Below, piece by piece: positions 16,289 through 22,189 of a DNA stretch of 64,000 bases. The notes under the pieces are model-generated. The model was not told where the DNA came from. It saw nothing but the letters and a program-made list of their open reading frames with translations, and made no database searches. Position 1 is the stretch's first letter, and the number at the start of each line of letters is the position of its first letter. The stretch spans positions 47,582 to 111,581 of the IMG/VR virus record IMGVR_UViG_3300008117_000023; one strand, 5' to 3'. Both the position numbers and the translations under genes were made by a program. The stretch is from a virus.

Positions 16289-16317
16289 TTGACACAGAAC
16301 TTTTTCGGTGTTATACT
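16289..16317 (+). promoter_or_regulatory. Sigma70-type promoter (tRNA operon, proximal)
   Basis: TTGACA 16289-16294, 17-base spacer, TATACT 16312-16317; leads into a boxA-like leader and the first tRNA. Confidence 0.85.
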
Positions 16318-16342
16318 ACGTAAACTGTAACAAGTTTACAAA

Positions 16343-16356
16343 CGTTCTTTAAAAAG
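16343..16356 (+). promoter_or_regulatory. boxA-like antitermination site
   Basis: CGTTCTTTAAAAA in the leader between the promoter and the first tRNA. It resembles boxA of proteobacterial rRNA leaders (TGCTCTTTAACA type), which binds NusB/S10. Its place in an untranslated operon that must be read through many structures fits an antitermination role. Confidence 0.55.
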
Positions 16357-16371
16357 TTGAATACGGAAACA
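16357..16371 (+). repeat. Left arm of 15-base inverted repeat around tRNA block
   Basis: TTGAATACGGAAACA, the exact reverse complement of 21318-21332. It lies just after the boxA-like site; the partner lies just after tRNA-Val. Confidence 0.75.
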
Positions 16372-16424
16372 GATTAATCTGTTTTCATCTGTGTACAAAA
16401 GTGTACAGTTGAAAGCAGATTTAT

Positions 16425-16500
16425 TCCTCAGTAGCACAGCGGTAGTTGCACTTGACTGTTAATCAAGGTGTCCGTGGTTCGATCCCACGCTGAGGAGCCA
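16425..16500 (+). tRNA. tRNA-Asn(GTT)
   Basis: Cloverleaf with acceptor TCCTCAG/CTGAGGA, anticodon stem CTTGA/TCAAG around GTT, T-arm GGTTCGATCCC, encoded CCA. First tRNA of the array. Confidence 0.95.
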
Positions 16501-16505
16501 ATTTA

Positions 16506-16595
16506 GGAGCGTGGGCCGGATGGTAAGGCAGCGGTTTGCTAAACCGTAGATCACGTAAAAAGGGTCACAGGGTTCGACTCCCTGACGCTCCGCCA
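16506..16595 (+). tRNA. tRNA-Ser(GCT)
   Basis: 90 bases with long variable arm, acceptor GGAGCGT/ACGCTCC, anticodon GCT, encoded GCCA end. Confidence 0.94.
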
Positions 16596-16603
16596 AATTA
16601 AAT

Positions 16604-16678
16604 GCACGATTCGTCTATCGGTTAGGACGCTGCCCTTTCAAGGCGGAAAGACGAGTTCGATTCTCGTATCGTGTACCA
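16604..16678 (+). tRNA. tRNA-Glu(TTC)
   Basis: Acceptor GCACGAT/ATCGTGT (first pair G-U), anticodon loop CTTTCAA, T-loop GTTCGATTC, encoded CCA. Confidence 0.93.
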
Positions 16679-16679
16679 A

Positions 16680-16930
16680 GTTTTTTAGTAAGTTGTTTAA
16701 GGTTACCTAGTCCGCTAGGGGTGAACGAAAAGGTGATTGCGTAGCAGAAATGCTCGGCCTTGATACCCATGAAGCAGGAGGGTTCTAGAGTATGACGAGA
16801 CACCATCGAGTCAAAGGGCAAGAACTATTCCAAACTCCAGGAAGGCGGCGGAACTACTAGGCCTGTAATGAGGTCTTGACGCAAGTTGGTGATGCGTGTC
16901 AAGAACTTCCTCAAACAATTTATTAAAGAT
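16680..16930 (+). ncRNA. Uncharacterised structured RNA between tRNAs
   Basis: About 250 bases with no ORF and no tRNA, inside the tRNA transcript. It holds CCTAG-TCCG-CTAGG (16706-16719) and a longer hairpin with GAGG/CCTC and CTTGAC/GTCAAG arms (16870-16912). No known family recognised; RNase P and tmRNA signatures are absent. Confidence 0.4.
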
Positions 16931-16933
16931 TTT

Positions 16934-17010
16934 GCACCGTTAGCTCAGTTGGTTAGATCGCTTGCCTGTCACGCAAGAGGCCAGGGGTTCGAGTCCCCTA
17001 CGGTGCGCCA
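16934..17010 (+). tRNA. tRNA-Asp(GTC)
   Basis: Acceptor GCACCGT/ACGGTGC, anticodon stem CTTGC/GCAAG around GTC, encoded GCCA. Confidence 0.95.
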
Positions 17011-17016
17011 TATTAG

Positions 17017-17044
17017 TTGACTTTGATTGTAAAGAGTGTACAAT
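17017..17044 (+). promoter_or_regulatory. Sigma70-type promoter inside tRNA array
   Basis: TTGACT 17017-17022, 16-base spacer, TACAAT 17039-17044, between tRNA-Asp and tRNA-Thr. Confidence 0.65.
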
Positions 17045-17063
17045 TAAAATATAGAAAGTTTTT

Positions 17064-17137
17064 GCCCTTATAGTTAAATGGTATAACGACGGTTTTGTAA
17101 TCCGTAGTTTGCAGTTCGATTCTGTGTAGGGGCACCA
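17064..17137 (+). tRNA. tRNA-Thr(TGT)
   Basis: Acceptor GCCCTTA/TAGGGGC, anticodon loop TTTGTAA, encoded ACCA. The fifth anticodon-stem pair is a T-T mismatch. Confidence 0.88.
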
Positions 17138-17151
17138 AAGTGTTAGTTTTT

Positions 17152-17235
17152 GCCCCGGTGGTGTAATGGTAGCCACGCTGGTCTTAGAAGCCAGTGCCGC
17201 AAGGCGTGTCGGTTCGAGTCCGACCTGGGGCACCA
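17152..17235 (+). tRNA. tRNA-Leu(TAG)
   Basis: 84 bases with long variable arm; anticodon stem CTGGT/GCCAG around TAG; T-arm GTCGGTTCGAGTCCGAC; encoded ACCA. Confidence 0.94.
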
Positions 17236-17245
17236 ATGTTAGTAA

Positions 17246-17319
17246 GCGGGATTAGTTTAATGGTAAAACAGCAGATTTCCAATCTTCGGTCATCAGTTCG
17301 ATTCTGATATCCCGCTCCA
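17246..17319 (+). tRNA. tRNA-Gly(TCC)
   Basis: Acceptor GCGGGAT/ATCCCGC, anticodon loop TTTCCAA, encoded TCCA; one mismatch in the anticodon stem. Confidence 0.92.
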
Positions 17320-17335
17320 ATTTTAAAAGGTAGAT

Positions 17336-17560
17336 ATGAAAGCAAAAACTTTAAGTCGTGGTCCAACTATTGATACTAATAAATGTGTTGAAAATGTTGG
17401 TGGTAGATTTGATCTAGTATTAATTGCTTCAGTTAGAGCTAGAGAAATAGCAAGGAAACACAGGAACGACGAAATGTCTACCCAAGTTAATGCGCCAGTT
17501 TCTGCACTGCTTGAAATTCAAGAAGGCAAAATTGGTAGAGAGTATCTAAGAAAAGTATAA
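17336..17560 (+). CDS. rpoZ: RNA polymerase omega subunit homologue
   Basis: 74 residues. KCVENVGGRFDLVLIASVRA at about 17-36 followed by REI, and later VSALLEIQEGKIG, reproduce the core of bacterial omega (VEKxxNRFDLVLxAxxRARQ ... ALREIxEGLI). Omega latches the beta-prime subunit and affects sigma choice and the ppGpp response. Length is close to short omegas. It sits alone between tRNA-Gly and tRNA-Pro, so it should be expressed with the tRNAs. AAGG precedes the ATG. A phage-borne omega could replace host omega in RNAP; this is inference. Confidence 0.85.
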   Translation: MKAKTLSRGPTIDTNKCVENVGGRFDLVLIASVRAREIARKHRNDEMSTQVNAPVSALLEIQEGKIGREYLRKV

Positions 17561-17561
17561 T

Positions 17562-17639
17562 CGGAGTGTGGCGCAGTCTGGCTAGCGCACCTGGTTTGGG
17601 ACCAGGGGGTCCAAGGTTCGAATCCTTGTACTCCGACCA
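17562..17639 (+). tRNA. tRNA-Pro(TGG)
   Basis: Starts with C, acceptor CGGAGTG/TACTCCG, anticodon stem CCTGG/CCAGG around TGG, encoded ACCA. Begins 1 base after the rpoZ stop. Confidence 0.94.
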
Positions 17640-17645
17640 TTTTTT

Positions 17646-17720
17646 GGGCTGTTAGTGATAATGGGAGCACGGGGCCTTTGCAAGGCTTAGGTCGGGGTTC
17701 GATCCCCCGACGGTCCACCA
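17646..17720 (+). tRNA. tRNA-Ala(TGC)
   Basis: Acceptor GGGCTGT/ACGGTCC with G-U pairs, anticodon loop TTTGCAA, T-arm CGGGGTTCGATCCCCCG, encoded ACCA. Confidence 0.92.
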
Positions 17721-17726
17721 AATATG

Positions 17727-17799
17727 CGGGTATGATGTAATGGTAACCTGAAACCTTGCCAAGGTTTATTCGCGAGTTCGATTCTCGCTACCCGCTCCA
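17727..17799 (+). tRNA. tRNA-Gly(GCC)
   Basis: Acceptor GCGGGTA/TACCCGC, anticodon stem AAACC/GGTTT around GCC, encoded TCCA. Confidence 0.93.
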
Positions 17800-17828
17800 A
17801 ATGTTTTAGAAATATTTTTAAAAAGATG

Positions 17829-17857
17829 TTGACAAGACAGTAAAAATTTGCTAAAAT
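17829..17857 (+). promoter_or_regulatory. Promoter of the giant structured RNA
   Basis: TTGACA 17829-17834, 17-base spacer, TAAAAT 17852-17857; predicted start near 17864, just before the structured region. Confidence 0.85.
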
Positions 17858-17863
17858 AGACAC

Positions 17864-19080
17864 ATGTTAAGAATTTAAGGGTGGTTTATCATCCTGTAGG
17901 CGGCTTGCCGTTTACAAAGAATAAGTGTGGCGACACACCCAAAGCTAGAATGCCTACATACTAGCGCCAGCAATGGTTCACGTAAACAAGCCTGCTCACT
18001 ACCGCGAGGTAGCGTTCACTCATAAGACCGGTGGATGTAACAGCAAAGCTGATGTATGGGAAAGAACATTGTTCGACGTGCCGCAAGGAACACGGGGCAG
18101 TGAAAAGTAACAGGTGGTGCTGACTTCCATATAAAACCAATCAGTTAGTTGGTATGAGAAAGGGTAGTGTACTTGTTCGAGGGGTCGCACCTAAGAGCTC
18201 GTATACAATGTAAATGGTTAGTGGGCTGTAGTAATACAGTACACCGATCGTGAAACATCACTGAGTAGCTCGCGAGGCAAAAGGTATGTGGTGAGTTGTA
18301 TTTTGTATTCCAAAAGAGTATGAAGCAACTGAGGCAGCTCATCGCGGTAGGTTAATGTAGATCAATGGTAGATCATCTTCCTGTTAAGAAGAATGCTGTC
18401 GGTTCAAATCCGATCATTTAAACAAAAATGCAAAGACTGCCTCGGTCGTATGTGAAAAGTATCTAATACTTGAGTGGTAACACAATCAAGTCTAATGAAG
18501 CTCGCAAGGTAACATTAGTTTATACTGGAAGTTTCGTAGGGTGTTAGCGCACTCGAATAGCTCGCAAGGTTAACGGAATAGATGGTGTAGAATAGCATAT
18601 GGCGTCAAGTCTACTGCCTGACTTAAAACGGCGATACTGTAAGCAGACTAGGTTACATAGTGATATGGACTTAGTGGATGTCTAGAGAACGTATACTCGC
18701 AAGGTGTACGGTAATGCTAGAGGTGCTTATGGTTAAGATGTAATCTCAGTCTTAACACTATTCTAAAACACATTACCACAAACAGCAATTAGAGCTGGTT
18801 GTATAACAATGTCGTAGTGTGTTTCAGAATAGCAGAAATGTTATGCACATGACAATTCGTTGTCAGCAAGAGAATGTCACGCTATAAAGGTTTCTTCGAA
18901 GGACTGATATAGTAGAAGGGGACGGGTTCAACTCCCGGCTGATCGGAAGATCGGCGCAGATTGGTTGCTAACTGGACTAGTATCCCAAGTGACGTACCGA
19001 GTCCCGCTCGAGCTTGTTAATTCGGGTGAATGGTGCTTATAACGATGGAAGTACTAATGAGTTGTCAGCTGTATAATATT
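17864..19080 (+). ncRNA. Giant ornate RNA, GOLLD/ROOL-like, with embedded tRNA-like domain
   Basis: About 1.2 kb without a credible ORF, with its own promoter. It has many GNRA-type hairpins: GTGTG-GCGA-CACAC (17925-17938), CTACC-GCGA-GGTAG (17999-18012), GCAA at 18083, GCGA at 18272, and GCAA in three CTCGCAAGG copies (18501, 18561, 18696). GGAA sits in a 7-bp stem (18938-18955). A 14-bp stem with one mismatch joins 18758-18772 to 18818-18832. A tRNA-Asn-like fold is enclosed by GAGGCAG (18331) and CTGCCTC (18437). GOLLD and ROOL RNAs are very large phage/prophage RNAs found next to tRNAs; size, setting and architecture fit. Exact class and ends are inferred. Confidence 0.72.
18351..18424 (+). 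ncRNA. tRNA-Asn(GTT)-like domain inside the giant RNA
   Basis: D-arm GATC/GATC, anticodon stem TCTTC/GAAGA around GTT, and T-arm GTCGG/CCGAT are good, but the acceptor (GTTAATG/CATTTAA) has two mismatches and there is no CCA. It is flanked by the perfect stem GAGGCAG/CTGCCTC. More likely a structural part of the large RNA than a charged tRNA, though processing cannot be ruled out. Confidence 0.65.
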
Positions 19081-19084
19081 TTGA

Positions 19085-19163
19085 AGCGGAGTAGAGGAGT
19101 CCAGTCGTCCTCGCTAGTCTCATAAGCTAGAGATCGCAGGTGCGAATCCTGCCTCCGCAACCA
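19085..19163 (+). tRNA. tRNA-Met(CAT), probably initiator type
   Basis: Anticodon loop CTCATAA. The counted 3' end CTCCGC-A-ACCA leaves base 1 (A) facing A72, an unpaired first position as in initiator tRNAs. The three consecutive G-C pairs typical of initiator anticodon stems are not present (CTAGT/GCTAG). It follows directly after the giant RNA. Confidence 0.8.
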
Positions 19164-19177
19164 GTTTTATTTTCAAA

Positions 19178-19267
19178 GGAAGCGTGGCAGAGCCCGGCTT
19201 ATTGCGTTAGTCTTGAAAACTAAAGACTCGAAAGGGTCCGTGAGTTCGAATCTCACCGCTTCCGCCA
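19178..19267 (+). tRNA. tRNA-Ser(TGA)
   Basis: 90 bases, acceptor GGAAGCG/CGCTTCC, anticodon stem TTAGT/ACTAA around TGA, long variable arm, encoded GCCA. Confidence 0.94.
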
Positions 19268-19282
19268 GACATTAAAAAATAC

Positions 19283-19311
19283 TTGACAAGTAGACACAAA
19301 TCATATACAAT
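19283..19311 (+). promoter_or_regulatory. Sigma70-type promoter
   Basis: TTGACA 19283-19288, 17-base spacer, TACAAT 19306-19311; drives the gene at 19338 and probably the following structured RNA. Confidence 0.83.
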
Positions 19312-19337
19312 TAACACATAGAGAAAAGGACACAAAC

Positions 19338-19910
19338 ATGGAACTTACACTTCGTAAAGCAAGCGCACTTCAGAACAGCATCAACGATACTGTTAAAAGT
19401 ATCACGTTGACACAAACAATTCGCATCAACGAGTTCCAAGAGGCTGAAGCTGAAATATCTAAGGCTGCTCAGGAATTTAACAGCAATGTGTTTCGTCGTG
19501 TAGCACTGACAGATGTGCTGTACGAAATTCGCAAGGCAGTGAGCCGTGCAAATGCACAAGCAGGTGTCAATGAAAAGTTGGCAGACTTGGCTCAGCTTGA
19601 GAAAGATATCCAATTCTTTTCAGGTCTAACAGCTCATGACGTTCGTGAGTCTGCTCAAGTCATTGAGGGCAAGTTGAATAAAATTCGGAACCGCAAAGAA
19701 GACACTCGTGCAAGTTTGTACGGCCACAGTGATGAAGTTAGTACTTCTGTATTGACTCGCAAAGATGTAGATACATTCCGTGCAAAAGTAGCAGAAGCCA
19801 AAAAGGCCAAGCAGAAATTGCAGGACGAGCTCTTAGAGCTTAATGTTCGTACAACTATTGCCCTAAGTGGTAAGGCTGTGGACATTCTTAAGCACGAAGA
19901 ATTGATCTAA
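19338..19910 (+). CDS. Coiled-coil protein, 190 aa
   Basis: Not recognised. Nearly all helical with long heptad-like stretches (EFQEAEAEISKAAQEFNS; RAKVAEAKKAKQKLQDELLE). No membrane segment or signal. AAAGG precedes the ATG. Its position between a serine tRNA and a large structured RNA, with its own promoter, makes RNA binding or assembly possible but unproven. Confidence 0.75.
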   Translation: MELTLRKASALQNSINDTVKSITLTQTIRINEFQEAEAEISKAAQEFNSNVFRRVALTDVLYEIRKAVSRANAQAGVNEKLADLAQLEKDIQFFSGLTAHDVRESAQVIEGKLNKIRNRKEDTRASLYGHSDEVSTSVLTRKDVDTFRAKVAEAKKAKQKLQDELLELNVRTTIALSGKAVDILKHEELI

Positions 19911-19911
19911 G

Positions 19912-20535
19912 GAAAACCCGGGCTCCCTTGCCCGTTATACACAGGGGGTGGGGCAGTCACCATAAAGAGTGCTAGGCGTGTAGTGCATTGGCCTTCCGAT
20001 CCCGTGTAGGGAATCCGGGGACGCATTAGGTGAGGTTTAGCACCTTTCCAAAAGAATAAATGTTATGGACAGAGTAACCGCTCAGTCTAGGGCTCATGTG
20101 GTGTGAGTAGCTAGACACTTTATAAATGCTCTTTGAAGTTTAACTACACTTGAGAACACCAGTAGGTACTAAGTCGACTAACTGCTGAACGTGCAAGGAA
20201 GATACGGAGTTAAACAGTTTGGTTCGATTCCAACAGAGAGCACCTATAAGGTTTTGGTAGTATGCTGGTAACAGTAAACTACCCGGAAGAAGGCGAGAGA
20301 TGAGGATGAACACCGTTATCGCTTCATGCGATGACTCCAATACTGGCAATCAGTCTTGAAAACTGATCGTGTTTGTATGCCCCGAATCTATCGAACTTGT
20401 GATTTGCTGTTCGGAAATACGCAAGCCACTGTGCTTTGCATATTGTAATTTGCTTAGGGCCTAGAGTAACCTCAGCCCGTTTGCACCTTGCACAGTTCAT
20501 TACTTACTTGCTAACTTTCGTTTTTTTATAAGTAA
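19912..20535 (+). ncRNA. Second large structured RNA with a tRNA-like module
   Basis: About 620 bases without an ORF. Hairpins seen: CGGGC/GCCCG at the start; GTCTAG/CTAGAC enclosing CTCAT/GTGAG (20085-20116); GGTAGT/AACTACC with a CTG-GTAA-CAG tip (about 20256-20283); ATCGC-TTCAT-GCGAT; an anticodon-arm look-alike TCAGT-CTTGAAA-ACTGA; and ATTACTTA/TAAGTAAT near the end. A tRNA-like part spans 20128-20244. Size is in the range of ROOL-type RNAs, but no class is proven. Confidence 0.55.
20128..20244 (+). ncRNA. tRNA-like structure (acceptor, T-arm, long central stem)
   Basis: GCTCTTT (20128-20134) pairs with AGAGAGC (20235-20241) followed by ACC; before it is a T-arm with GGTTCGATTCC. In place of D and anticodon arms is an 8-bp stem GTTTAACT/AGTTAAAC (20138-20145 with 20208-20215). 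The topology recalls the tRNA-like part of tmRNA, but it is far too short for tmRNA and has no tag frame. Confidence 0.5.
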
Positions 20536-20556
20536 TCTTACAAAGGAGACAAACTT

Positions 20557-21231
20557 ATGTATGCAACAGGTGTTTTTCGTTCTGCATCGCAGATTAATAG
20601 TGCAATGGGCCGTGTTTACGGACATATGGCACTGGCAGTTATCACATCAATGATTGTAAGTTATCTTGTAGGATCAAATACAACGCTGATGGAATTTTTC
20701 TTTACAGGCGCAATGAAATGGCTTGTAATCTTTGCGCCGCTTGTAGCCATTCTTGGCGTTAGCTTTGCAATGGACAAAATGAGTAAGAGTGCGTTACAGC
20801 TATTTTTACATGGATTTGCCGCATTAATGGGTCTAAGTTTTGCTACAATCTTTGTAGTATATAACATGGGAAGCATTGTAAGCGCATTCATGGGAGCTGC
20901 CGTTCTATTTGCTACAATGAGTGGCTATGGCTACTTCACTAAACGTAATTTGGACGGAGTTGGCCAATTTATGTTCATTGGGTTGATTGCGATTGTTATT
21001 GCAAGTATAATCAATATTTTTATTGGTAGTACAGTTTTTCAAATGGTCATTAGTGCTATCGGAATTATTGTGTTCTTAGGCTTAACAGCATACGACACAC
21101 AAAAGATTCGTGAGATGGTTAGTTACGACAATGATGGTAAGGCAGAAATTGCAGGCGCTCTTAGCTTGTACTTAGACTTTATCAACTTGTTCTTAATGTT
21201 ACTACAACTATTTGGTGGTCGTAAGGACTAA
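20557..21231 (+). CDS. Bax inhibitor-1 family membrane protein (YbhL/YccA-like)
   Basis: 224 residues, seven hydrophobic helices, soluble N-terminus with RSASQINSAMGRVYGHM, and the family C-terminus AGALSLYLDFINLFLMLLQL then FGGRKD, nearly identical to the ending of bacterial YbhL-type proteins. Bacterial YccA binds and inhibits FtsH; the family includes pH-gated calcium leak channels. An AAAGGAG site lies before the ATG. With the Band-7 protein at 6116 this suggests control of membrane proteolysis or lysis timing (inference). Confidence 0.9.
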   Translation: MYATGVFRSASQINSAMGRVYGHMALAVITSMIVSYLVGSNTTLMEFFFTGAMKWLVIFAPLVAILGVSFAMDKMSKSALQLFLHGFAALMGLSFATIFVVYNMGSIVSAFMGAAVLFATMSGYGYFTKRNLDGVGQFMFIGLIAIVIASIINIFIGSTVFQMVISAIGIIVFLGLTAYDTQKIREMVSYDNDGKAEIAGALSLYLDFINLFLMLLQLFGGRKD

Positions 21232-21238
21232 AGAATTT

Positions 21239-21313
21239 GCCTGGTTAGCTCAGGGGTAGAGCAACGCCTTTACACGGCGAAGGTCCGCGGTTCGAAACCG
21301 TGACCAGGTACCA
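21239..21313 (+). tRNA. tRNA-Val(TAC)
   Basis: Acceptor GCCTGGT/ACCAGGT, anticodon loop TTTACAC in stem CGCC/GGCG, T-arm CGCGGTTCGAAACCGTG, encoded ACCA. Confidence 0.93.
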
Positions 21314-21317
21314 GAAA

Positions 21318-21332
21318 TGTTTCCGTATTCAA
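21318..21332 (-). repeat. Right arm of 15-base inverted repeat around tRNA block
   Basis: TGTTTCCGTATTCAA, exact reverse complement of 16357-16371, directly after tRNA-Val. Together they bracket about 4.9 kb of tRNAs, rpoZ, the two large RNAs and the BI-1 gene. Confidence 0.75.
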
Positions 21333-21383
21333 GAGTGTGGCAAAAATACAACAATATTTTTGTCACTTTTTAAAGAAAATCTC

Positions 21384-21412
21384 TTGACAGAGATAAATAA
21401 ATACAGTATACT
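21384..21412 (+). promoter_or_regulatory. Sigma70-type promoter
   Basis: TTGACA 21384-21389, 17-base spacer, TATACT 21407-21412. The spacer contains the late octamer GATAAATA. Confidence 0.82.
21392..21399 (+). promoter_or_regulatory. T4-like late promoter motif GATAAATA
   Basis: Lies within the spacer of the sigma70-type promoter, so early and late start signals overlap here. Confidence 0.5.
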
Positions 21413-21448
21413 ATACACATAGTAAGAAATTAACTAACAGAAAGAAAG

Positions 21449-21550
21449 ATGATCAAAATGTTTAAGCAAATTAGAAAACATCAGATGTTTTGCATTCGCT
21501 GGTATCGACTACCAGGCGAGGGCCTTTCTGTAGGAGCAAGTTACGCATAA
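21449..21550 (+). CDS. Short ORF, 33 aa
   Basis: Basic peptide MIKMFKQIRKHQMFCIRWY... ending SVGASYA; AGAAAG upstream of the ATG. The region folds into TGGTA-TCGAC-TACCA. As at 16002-16118, it is a tiny unit with early-type promoter, late motif and terminator. Could be a peptide or a small RNA. Confidence 0.4.
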   Translation: MIKMFKQIRKHQMFCIRWYRLPGEGLSVGASYA

Positions 21551-21570
21551 CCAGTAACAGCTCAAAAAAC

Positions 21571-21617
21571 AAAAAGACCCTCGGAATGTAAAATACTCCG
21601 GGGGTTTTTCTTTTAGT
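21571..21617 (+). terminator. Rho-independent terminator
   Basis: AAAAAGACCC-CGGA / TCCG-GGGGTTTTT hairpin followed by CTTTT, ending the short ORF unit. Confidence 0.8.
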
Positions 21618-21619
21618 GC

Positions 21620-21842
21620 TATAGGAAACGAGATCCTGCTATCACTTTAAACTAGCAAATGGGCGGCCTAGGGGATGAAGTCTGTGGCGACAACACAGAT
21701 GTTAAAATCCTAGAGTAGTTAAGAACACTATAGGGACGACTGGACTCATAGCCCAGAACTTTGTAAAAGGCGTTATTAGTGTTCTTAACTACACACTCTT
21801 CATTCGCCCTGCGACGGCGTCTAAAAGCATAGCGGAGAGTGT
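21620..21842 (+). ncRNA. Structured RNA with perfect 16-bp stem
   Basis: Three hairpin units and no ORF: TCTGTG/CACAGA (21681-21699) closed by CTAGG/CCTAG; a perfect 16-bp stem GTAGTTAAGAACACTA (21715-21730) with its complement at 21777-21792 enclosing 46 bases that hold an anticodon-arm-like CTGG...CCAG; and ACACTCT/AGAGTGT (21793-21842) enclosing CGCC/GGCG. It ends 10 bases before tRNA-Tyr. No known family recognised. Confidence 0.55.
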
Positions 21843-21852
21843 CACTAAGTTT

Positions 21853-21939
21853 GGAGATGTAGGAAAATTGGTAACCCCAGTGGACTGTAAATCCGCCGCC
21901 CTTCGGGCACTACTGGTTCGACTCCAGTCATCTCCACCA
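21853..21939 (+). tRNA. tRNA-Tyr(GTA)
   Basis: 87 bases with long variable arm (GCCCTTCGGGC), acceptor GGAGATG/CATCTCC, anticodon loop CTGTAAA, encoded ACCA. Confidence 0.94.
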
Positions 21940-21944
21940 AACAT

Positions 21945-22019
21945 AGCCGCGTAGCTCAGAGGAAGAGCACTCGCTTGATAAGCGATAGGTCGACATTTCG
22001 AAACTGTCCGTGGCTACCA
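21945..22019 (+). tRNA. tRNA-Ile(GAT)
   Basis: Acceptor AGCCGCG/CGTGGCT, anticodon loop TTGATAA, encoded ACCA; T-stem is imperfect. Confidence 0.9.
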
Positions 22020-22026
22020 AATTAAT

Positions 22027-22100
22027 GTATCTCTAATGTAATGGCAGCATCACAGTCTCCAAAACTGTTCGTCGGGGTTCGAGTCCCTGGAGGTACGCCA
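22027..22100 (+). tRNA. tRNA-Trp(CCA)
   Basis: Acceptor GTATCTC/GAGGTAC, anticodon stem ACAGT/ACTGT around CCA, encoded GCCA. Confidence 0.93.
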
Positions 22101-22107
22101 AGTATAA

Positions 22108-22182
22108 CTCGCTTTAGTATAATGGATAATACAGTAGGCTTCTACCCTACGAATATGGGTTCGATTCCTGTAGGCGAGGCCA
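22108..22182 (+). tRNA. tRNA-Arg(TCT)
   Basis: Acceptor CTCGCTT/AGGCGAG, anticodon stem GTAGG/CCTAC around TCT, encoded GCCA. Confidence 0.92.
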
Positions 22183-22189
22183 GTAATAC

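Noticed and set aside
16680-16930. RNase P RNA or a tRNA with an intron
   Set aside because: None of the universal RNase P core strings are present, and no split acceptor or T-arm pair was found.
16615-17721. Open frames on the minus strand across the tRNAs (60-98 codons)
   Set aside because: They are antisense reads through well-formed tRNAs, have no ribosome sites and no credible protein motifs.
17864-19080. Group I/II intron or a decayed protein gene
   Set aside because: No intron ORF, no flanking exon in a gene, stops in all frames, and dense local hairpins instead.
20128-20244. tmRNA
   Set aside because: Acceptor and T-arm topology fit, but only about 117 bases, no tag reading frame and no typical tmRNA 5' half.
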